Positions 5,637-10,800 of a stretch of 10,800 bases of DNA are shown here, one piece after another. Source of the stretch: Verrucomicrobiota bacterium. GTDB lineage: Bacteria; Verrucomicrobiota; Verrucomicrobiia; Verrucomicrobiales; Verrucomicrobiaceae. The translations under genes were made by a program, and so were the position numbers. Numbering within the stretch: position 1 is the first letter of the stretch; every line of letters begins with the position of its first letter. The notes beneath the pieces are model-generated. The model saw only the letters and a program-made list of their open reading frames with translations, made no database searches and was not told the DNA's origin. The DNA is taken from NCBI GenBank assembly GCA_021413535.1, contig JAIOQF010000108.1, positions 1-10,800 on the forward strand. The letters are read 5' to 3'.

Positions 5637-7916
5637 ATGCTTATTGAAAATCACTCTACTAATGTCCGTTCATTGAGGACCGATTCACTCGCGTGCGATT
5701 TCGTCATCGTCGGAGGCGGACTGGCCGGGACGTGCGCGGCAATCCAGGCAGCGCGGGCCGGGTTGAACGTCACGCTCATCCAAGACCGTCCGGTGTTAGG
5801 GGGAAACGCCTCCGGGGAAGTTCGTCTCTGGATTCTCGGAGCGACGTCTCACATGGGCAACAACAACCGATGGGCGCGTGAGGGCGGGATTATCGACGAG
5901 ATTCTGGTCGAGAACATGTTCCGGAATCCCGAAGGTAACCCGCTTTTGCTGGACGCGCTCCTATTGGAAAAAGTCTCGGAGCAGTCGGGGATCCGTCTCC
6001 TTCTCAACACAGCGGTCTTCGAGGTAGAGAAATCCGCGCCCGACCGCATTGCTGCAGTGAAGGCATTCTGCTCGCAGAATTCGACCCTGTATCATGTGCA
6101 GGCTCCGCTGTTTTGTGATGCGTCCGGCGACGGCATTGCGGGTTTTCTGGCAGGGGCGGCTTTTCGGATCGGCGCTGAATGCCGGAGTGAGTTCGGAGAA
6201 GGCTTTGCACCTGAACAGGCAAACAGCGAACTCCTCGGACATTCGATTTACTTCTACTCAAAGGATGTCGGCAAGCCGGTTCGTTATGTCCCTCCCTCCT
6301 TTGCGCTGATGGACATCACGAAGATTCCGCGTTTCCGAGACTTCAAGGCCGGGGACAGCGGTTGTCGTCTGTGGTGGATCGAATGGGGAGGGCTTCTCGA
6401 CACCATTCATGATTCGGAGCAGATCAAGTGGGAGCTCTGGAGGATCGTGTATGGGGTTTGGAATCACATTAAGAACTCAGGCGAGTTTCCCGAAGCGGAA
6501 AACCTCACTCTGGAATGGGTGGGCACAGTGCCGGGGAAACGCGAGAGCCGACGGTTCGAAGGCGACTACATCCTAAGTCAGAGCGACCTCGTCGAGCAGC
6601 GCAAACACCCTGATGTAGTTAGTTTCGGAGGCTGGGCCATCGACGTGCATCCGCCAGAAGGTGTCTTCAGCCCCAATCCTGGGTGCCTCCAGTGGCATAC
6701 TAAAGGCATTTACGGGATTCCCTACCGATGTCTCTACAGCCGGAACATTGAGAATCTGTTTCTGGCCGGCCGGATCATCAGTTCCTCGCACGTGGCGTTT
6801 GCCTCCACACGGGTCATGGCTACTTGCGCGCTTACTGGCCAGGCCGCGGGCATGGCCGCTGCTCTCTCCCGGAAACACACTGTAACCCCTCGTGAACTCG
6901 GGCAGAGCCATCTTGCAGAACTCCAAGCCGAATTGCTAAAGACCGGGAACTTCATTCCAGGGGTTCCTCTCAAGGATCCACTCGACAAGATTCACCAAGC
7001 GAAGATCGTTCCATCCAGCGAGCTGGTGCTCCGCTCGCTACCTGCTGGTGGAGCAACACGGCTTCTCGATGTGAGTGGCGCGATGCTTCTTCCGTTGAAG
7101 GCAGGTGCCATTCCGCACTTCACCGTGATCTTGGATGTCGCGGAGAAAACCGAAATAACGGCCCGTCTGATGACTGCATCCCGTTCGGGGAATCACACCC
7201 CCGATATCGTCCTTGACGAGTTGCGGCTCGAGCTGATGCCGGGTGATGCGCAGCACGTGACACTGGCCTTTGACGCACAGATGCCCCACGATGAATATGC
7301 GTTCTTTGCCTTAGCACCGAATCCTGCCGTGGCAGTTCACCTCAGCGAACAACGTCTGACGGGCGTTCTTTCCGTCTGGCAGAAATTCAACCGGTCCGTG
7401 GCCAAATCCTCCCGGCAGGATCCACCCGACGGCATTGGGATCGATGCGTTCGAGTTTTGGTTACCAGAAAGGCGTCCGGGCGGAAAAAACTTTGCTTTCG
7501 AGGTCAATCCCCCCATTCAGCTTTTCTCCGCAGAAAATCTTCGCAATGGCATCGCCCGCCCAACCAGCCAGGCTAATGCCTGGGTGGCAGAAATCGGAGA
7601 TTCCCATCCAGAAGTCTTAATCGAATGGGATCATCCGGAAAAGATCAGCACAGTCACTCTTTCCTTCGACACGGACTTCGATCACCCGATGGAGTCCGTC
7701 CTGATGGGGCACCCCGAGCGCACCATGCCCTTCTGTACTGCCGGGTTTAGGATCTATGATTCTGAGGATCGTCTGCTCTATTCCTGTGTAGAGAATCATC
7801 ACTCGCAATGCATCGTGCAATTTGACGAGCCGGTTCTCAGCGACACACTCCGCTTTCGATTTGAGCCCTTGAAGAGCGGAATTCCGACTGCCTTGTTCGC
7901 GATCCAATGCCTCTGA
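5637..7916 (+). CDS. FAD-dependent oxidoreductase with C-terminal beta-rich domains
   Basis: Flavoenzyme of the FAD_oxidored type (PF12831-like), 759 residues, with no signal peptide and so probably cytoplasmic. The N-terminal Rossmann motif is FVIVGGGLAGTCAAIQAA (22-39), followed by RPVLGGNASGEVRLW (51-65) as in family members. Other marks are DASGDGIAGFLAGA (161-174), VPGKRESRRFEGDYIL (298-313) and the C-terminal FAD-contact block NLFLAGRIISSSHVAFAST to GQAAGMAAA (373-409). The oxidoreductase part ends near residue 455. The remaining 300 residues are beta-rich, and about 640-759 resembles a discoidin (F5/8 type C) or galactose-binding-like sandwich: VLIEWDHPEKISTVTLSFDTD, GFRIYDSEDRLLYS, TLRFRFEPLKSGIPTALFAI. 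The gene lies 41 bp behind the MFS gene, suggesting it oxidises the imported compound. Substrate and electron acceptor are unknown. No clear ribosome binding site precedes the ATG. Confidence 0.88.
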   Translation: MLIENHSTNVRSLRTDSLACDFVIVGGGLAGTCAAIQAARAGLNVTLIQDRPVLGGNASGEVRLWILGATSHMGNNNRWAREGGIIDEILVENMFRNPEGNPLLLDALLLEKVSEQSGIRLLLNTAVFEVEKSAPDRIAAVKAFCSQNSTLYHVQAPLFCDASGDGIAGFLAGAAFRIGAECRSEFGEGFAPEQANSELLGHSIYFYSKDVGKPVRYVPPSFALMDITKIPRFRDFKAGDSGCRLWWIEWGGLLDTIHDSEQIKWELWRIVYGVWNHIKNSGEFPEAENLTLEWVGTVPGKRESRRFEGDYILSQSDLVEQRKHPDVVSFGGWAIDVHPPEGVFSPNPGCLQWHTKGIYGIPYRCLYSRNIENLFLAGRIISSSHVAFASTRVMATCALTGQAAGMAAALSRKHTVTPRELGQSHLAELQAELLKTGNFIPGVPLKDPLDKIHQAKIVPSSELVLRSLPAGGATRLLDVSGAMLLPLKAGAIPHFTVILDVAEKTEITARLMTASRSGNHTPDIVLDELRLELMPGDAQHVTLAFDAQMPHDEYAFFALAPNPAVAVHLSEQRLTGVLSVWQKFNRSVAKSSRQDPPDGIGIDAFEFWLPERRPGGKNFAFEVNPPIQLFSAENLRNGIARPTSQANAWVAEIGDSHPEVLIEWDHPEKISTVTLSFDTDFDHPMESVLMGHPERTMPFCTAGFRIYDSEDRLLYSCVENHHSQCIVQFDEPVLSDTLRFRFEPLKSGIPTALFAIQCL

Positions 7917-8061
7917 AGTCGGTAATTTCCTGCGTTTCGATGCAGTCCTAGAATCAGTCTCGATCACACGTTATTGGCCCTTTCCCGTAATGGGAAACGG
8001 CTCGGCGGTCGGTAATGACGACTTATGCCGATCAGGTTGCCTAGTCCAGAGCGGTGTGGTC
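7917..8061. other. Intergenic region between convergent genes
   Basis: These 145 bases separate the stop codons of the oxidoreductase (plus) and the large toroid protein (minus), so transcription should end here from both sides. No gene is visible. It holds the hairpin at 7981-7997, a weaker wobble-paired stem from about 8007-8012 to 8028-8033, and two copies of GTCGGTAAT (7918-7926 and 8008-8016). Confidence 0.6.
7981..7997. terminator. Possible terminator hairpin between convergent genes
   Basis: TTTCCC (7981-7986) and GGGAAA (7992-7997) form a perfect 6-bp stem with a five-base loop GTAAT. It lies 65 bp past the oxidoreductase stop and roughly the same distance past the stop of the convergent gene. 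Its placement suits a bidirectional terminator, but no T-run of the intrinsic type follows on either strand. Confidence 0.3.
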
Positions 8062-10800
8062 TTATTTTTTCAAGAGAACGCCTTCTTCTGACTTCACGAT
8101 GCCACCCTCCTTGGTGACCGCCTCATACCAGAACCTGAAATCGTCGGCGTCACGTGGAACTTCCACTGTAAAATCAAACGGGTAGGATTCCTTCGTCACC
8201 GAGGACCATTTCCCGTTGCACTCATAATGAAGGGTTACCTTGCTAAAGAGTTCGCCGGTCGCCTTGGTGAAGGAATAGACGCTTTGCAGATTGGGCCCGA
8301 AGTTAAACAGCACCGCTTTGCTGCCGCCACCGAAGGCAAGATCAGCCGAGTCTTTTTTCCACGGGGCACTCTTTTCGCTGATATTAGCCTGAAACGTCGG
8401 GCGGACATCCACTCCGTCAATCGACAAAGCAGTCAATCCTTCTGCTAACACAGGCACCGAGATCTGCCCGTTCACAACCTTTGTTGAACCGGCGGGGAGG
8501 TTGTCTTTCCACAACGTTGCCGAATATTCCTTCCCCTTTTGCAGCCCCAGTAGTTCGGAGTTCAGCGTGAGCGTGGTTGTCACGGGTTCTTTGGATTGGT
8601 TCGTCAACGCCAGATAAAGTTTCCCGTTACCGCGCGCCGCCAAGTAGTTGATCTGCACATTGGAGGATGAAAGCAGGCCGCGCGGCATATACAGCCAGAC
8701 GTTCTTCTCGTCATAAAAATGGCCAGAATGCGCCCCGTAGATTCTGCTGTGGCAGTATGCGTACCCTTCCGCGTATTCCGCCGGAAAATCAATCCGAGCA
8801 TCCGAGCGGTAATAAACATCGGAAACCAGATAGTCGAGGAGCATGGCAGCGTGAGGCCACGGGTGGTTGAAATGCAAGGAAGTGACACCGTTAAGCTCCG
8901 GAAGTGAGCGCAATGGAAAATCGGCCTTTTCGTGTGCCGTGGTACGACCGGCATTGATGTGATAGCCCGGGAAACTCTCATACCGGCCAATCACTGCCGA
9001 ACGGGCGACATCGTGGAGAAAGGAATCCTTCGTATCGCGTGCGATTCGCATCATCCACGGTGCAAACTGAGTCATGTAGATTCCCCGATGGCCGTTGCAG
9101 GTAGGAGCTGACTCCGGAGTTAAGCCGATTTCGGAAACCCGCCACGCATCAACGGTTTCTTCCGGCACCATCATATCTTTAAATTTATCGCCTGCCCGGT
9201 AACGTGGTGCTTTGTTGCCGATGTTCACCAGAATCTTCTCCTCTGGAACGGCAGGGCAGAACCAGATAAACTGGGCAAATTGGCGAGCGCCTCGATGCGC
9301 CGCATCCAGAAACCGTTTCTTACCAGTCATCTCATACAGGAGATAAATCTCCATCCAATGCGGGACATATGAGGTCCAGAAAAACATATCCCGGGAAACC
9401 TTATCACTGAAATCGGTCTGCGGAGTGTCGATACGTTCTTTCAGATATCGGTCAGCCCCAGTAATGGCCAAATCAAGATACTTCTTATCGCCTGTGGCCT
9501 TGTAAAGATACATGGCATTCTGCCACTGGTCGCCATCAAGTAACTCTGAAAGATTCAGACAGAGGTTGATCGGCGTATGATAGATCTTCTCCGAGAGCTT
9601 CAAGTCCGCAGTGATCCGTTTCCCAGAAAATAGGTAGGCGGCGATAAAATCGGACATTGGAGCGCTCGGCCCCTCGAGCTTTGACGATGTGCCGTCGCCC
9701 TTGACCTCCGGATTAGTCGAGAATAGGAATCGCTCGCGCGACCAGCTATATTCAAGCATCGGGCGAGCGCGTTTCTTGAAGATGGCTTCGTTGTCGGTAA
9801 CGAATGCCAGCGACAGTGGACTCAGTCCGGTGATGTTTTTAACCGCGCCGGGAACATCCGTGGCGTAGCTGCATCCCCTCAGTTCCTCAACAAACTGGCT
9901 ATAAGCACTCATGTTATAGTCGATCATGTTTTCCAGTGTCTTGTTCAGGGTCACCGTGCTGTTCTGGCGATAATCTTTAAATCCATAATAGTTCTTGGCC
10001 GCATCTTCAAAGGCACCAAGGAGACTGCCCTTATACAACAGGAGGTGCGCTTTGAAGGTAAATGCTTCTCCAGCAGACATTTTCGATCCTGGCCCACCTA
10101 GAACGGGAGCAAAAAGCATCGGCCGCGCGAGGCCATTGCGGTCGCGGACCATCACGCCAAATCGAGAGTTATCTTTGTTTGGAAGTGGCATAAATGGAAT
10201 GGCGGACGGATCGGCCAACACGCCGACCGTCGTGCCCTGATAAGTCACCAGGGTGGTCGGTAGAGGACATAGGAAGGCTTCCGTGAGGTAGGAAAGGTTG
10301 GGAAGGCGTTTTTCCTGCCAGATCATCGGTTGCCACATTTCATCCATCTCTGATGGGCTGACACCGGGCGCACCGGTGTAACCGATCGAGTAGTATCCTT
10401 CTTTTCCCGGGACGAATGTGAACGTCAGTTCAGGGAGACCTTTACCTGCCGGAAGCTTGATCTCTGCTGAAAGCTGGGACCCGGCCACCTCGGGGAAACT
10501 CCATTTGATGGTGTCGCCGGAGAACTTTGCGCTCTGAGCCGTGACCGGCTCGTTTGTTGCGGCTTGGAAATAATCAGCGGTTCTCCCCGGCTCAATACCT
10601 TTGTCATTCTCCGGGTTGAAGCCATCCATGACATGAGCATTTGGGTCGATTTTATTGACGACCGCTTGTCCCCAGGTCGCAACTTTATAGTCAGGCGTTT
10701 TGCCGTGGTTTGTGCCGACAGCTCCCCGTCGCAGTTTCTTCTGTGGGTTTTCCTCGGTGTGGAGAACCGTAAATTCTGGCTTGAACACGCGCACCGTGCC
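8062..10800 (-). CDS. Large glycosidase/lyase-like protein, alpha/alpha-toroid, family unassigned (N-terminus cut)
   Basis: The reverse-strand frame enters from the right edge and stays open to the TAA at 8064-8062, giving about 912 residues. The first GTG (10794) is internal because the frame continues Gly-Thr beyond it, so any signal peptide lies outside. Counting from that GTG, residues about 80-260 are beta-rich with a long-strand pattern (ELTFTFVPGKEGYYSIGY, SKMSAGEAFTFKAHLLLYKG), as in the N-terminal sandwich of many six-hairpin enzymes. Residues about 400-690 are helical with repeated hairpins: YKATGDKKYLDLAITGADRY (431-450) and YEMTGKKRFLDAAHRGARQF (487-506) share a Y-x-x-TG-x-KK-x-LD-x-A-x-x-GA pattern typical of alpha/alpha toroids. 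Candidate active-site stretches are PTCNGHRGIYMTQFAPWM (564-581), RYESFPGYHINAGR (604-617) and LHFNHPWPHAAMLLDYL (640-656). Residues about 710-910 are beta-rich again. I do not recognise the CAZy family. Its neighbours suggest degradation of a rhamnose- or uronate-containing glycan. Confidence 0.75.
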   Translation of the reverse strand, partial: GTVRVFKPEFTVLHTEENPQKKLRRGAVGTNHGKTPDYKVATWGQAVVNKIDPNAHVMDGFNPENDKGIEPGRTADYFQAATNEPVTAQSAKFSGDTIKWSFPEVAGSQLSAEIKLPAGKGLPELTFTFVPGKEGYYSIGYTGAPGVSPSEMDEMWQPMIWQEKRLPNLSYLTEAFLCPLPTTLVTYQGTTVGVLADPSAIPFMPLPNKDNSRFGVMVRDRNGLARPMLFAPVLGGPGSKMSAGEAFTFKAHLLLYKGSLLGAFEDAAKNYYGFKDYRQNSTVTLNKTLENMIDYNMSAYSQFVEELRGCSYATDVPGAVKNITGLSPLSLAFVTDNEAIFKKRARPMLEYSWSRERFLFSTNPEVKGDGTSSKLEGPSAPMSDFIAAYLFSGKRITADLKLSEKIYHTPINLCLNLSELLDGDQWQNAMYLYKATGDKKYLDLAITGADRYLKERIDTPQTDFSDKVSRDMFFWTSYVPHWMEIYLLYEMTGKKRFLDAAHRGARQFAQFIWFCPAVPEEKILVNIGNKAPRYRAGDKFKDMMVPEETVDAWRVSEIGLTPESAPTCNGHRGIYMTQFAPWMMRIARDTKDSFLHDVARSAVIGRYESFPGYHINAGRTTAHEKADFPLRSLPELNGVTSLHFNHPWPHAAMLLDYLVSDVYYRSDARIDFPAEYAEGYAYCHSRIYGAHSGHFYDEKNVWLYMPRGLLSSSNVQINYLAARGNGKLYLALTNQSKEPVTTTLTLNSELLGLQKGKEYSATLWKDNLPAGSTKVVNGQISVPVLAEGLTALSIDGVDVRPTFQANISEKSAPWKKDSADLAFGGGSKAVLFNFGPNLQSVYSFTKATGELFSKVTLHYECNGKWSSVTKESYPFDFTVEVPRDADDFRFWYEAVTKEGGIVKSEEGVLLKK

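Noticed and set aside
10794..10800. GTG at 10794 as the true start of the large right-hand protein
   Set aside because: The frame stays open to the window edge, and the N-terminus at this point starts abruptly without signal peptide or ribosome binding site, so the gene almost certainly continues outside.

Overview
The window holds six protein genes, two of them cut by its edges, and no RNA gene, insertion sequence or CRISPR array that I can see. The content suggests a Gram-negative carbohydrate degrader of the PVC group, most likely Verrucomicrobiota, Lentisphaerota or Planctomycetota. This is an inference from three things: an AraC-type regulator with a LacI/XylR-like sensor domain, a long FAD-dependent oxidoreductase of the kind common in those phyla, and start codons mostly without a clear Shine-Dalgarno sequence. 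The sequence alone does not fix a genus.

Layout from left to right. Bases 1-1043 (minus) carry L-rhamnose isomerase, rhaA, whose C-terminus lies off the left edge. Bases 1075-2235 (minus) carry the L-rhamnose/H+ symporter rhaT, 31 bp upstream of rhaA and reading into it, so rhaT-rhaA is a likely operon. Bases 2236-2860 form a 625-bp stretch with no convincing gene but several palindromes. Bases 2861-4057 (minus) carry the XylR-like AraC-family regulator. A 167-bp AT-rich divergent intergenic region (4058-4224) separates it from an MFS transporter of the hexuronate (ExuT/ACS) type at 4225-5595 (plus). After 41 bp follows a 759-residue FAD-dependent oxidoreductase at 5637-7916 (plus), with beta-rich C-terminal domains. 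A 145-bp intergenic region separates it from a convergent large protein at 8062-10800 (minus), which runs off the right edge and looks like a beta-sandwich plus alpha/alpha-toroid glycosidase or polysaccharide lyase of unassigned family.

How the parts may work together (inference): the window looks like a carbohydrate-utilisation locus for a glycan containing L-rhamnose and probably a uronic acid or related acidic sugar, such as rhamnogalacturonan or an ulvan-like polymer. The large right-hand protein would cut the glycan, RhaT and the MFS protein would import the products, RhaA would convert L-rhamnose to L-rhamnulose, and the FAD enzyme would oxidise an imported compound. The regulator lies between the two transport operons and could control the divergent MFS-oxidoreductase pair and perhaps rhaT-rhaA. 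The least explained elements are the FAD enzyme with its C-terminal extension and the unassigned large toroid protein.
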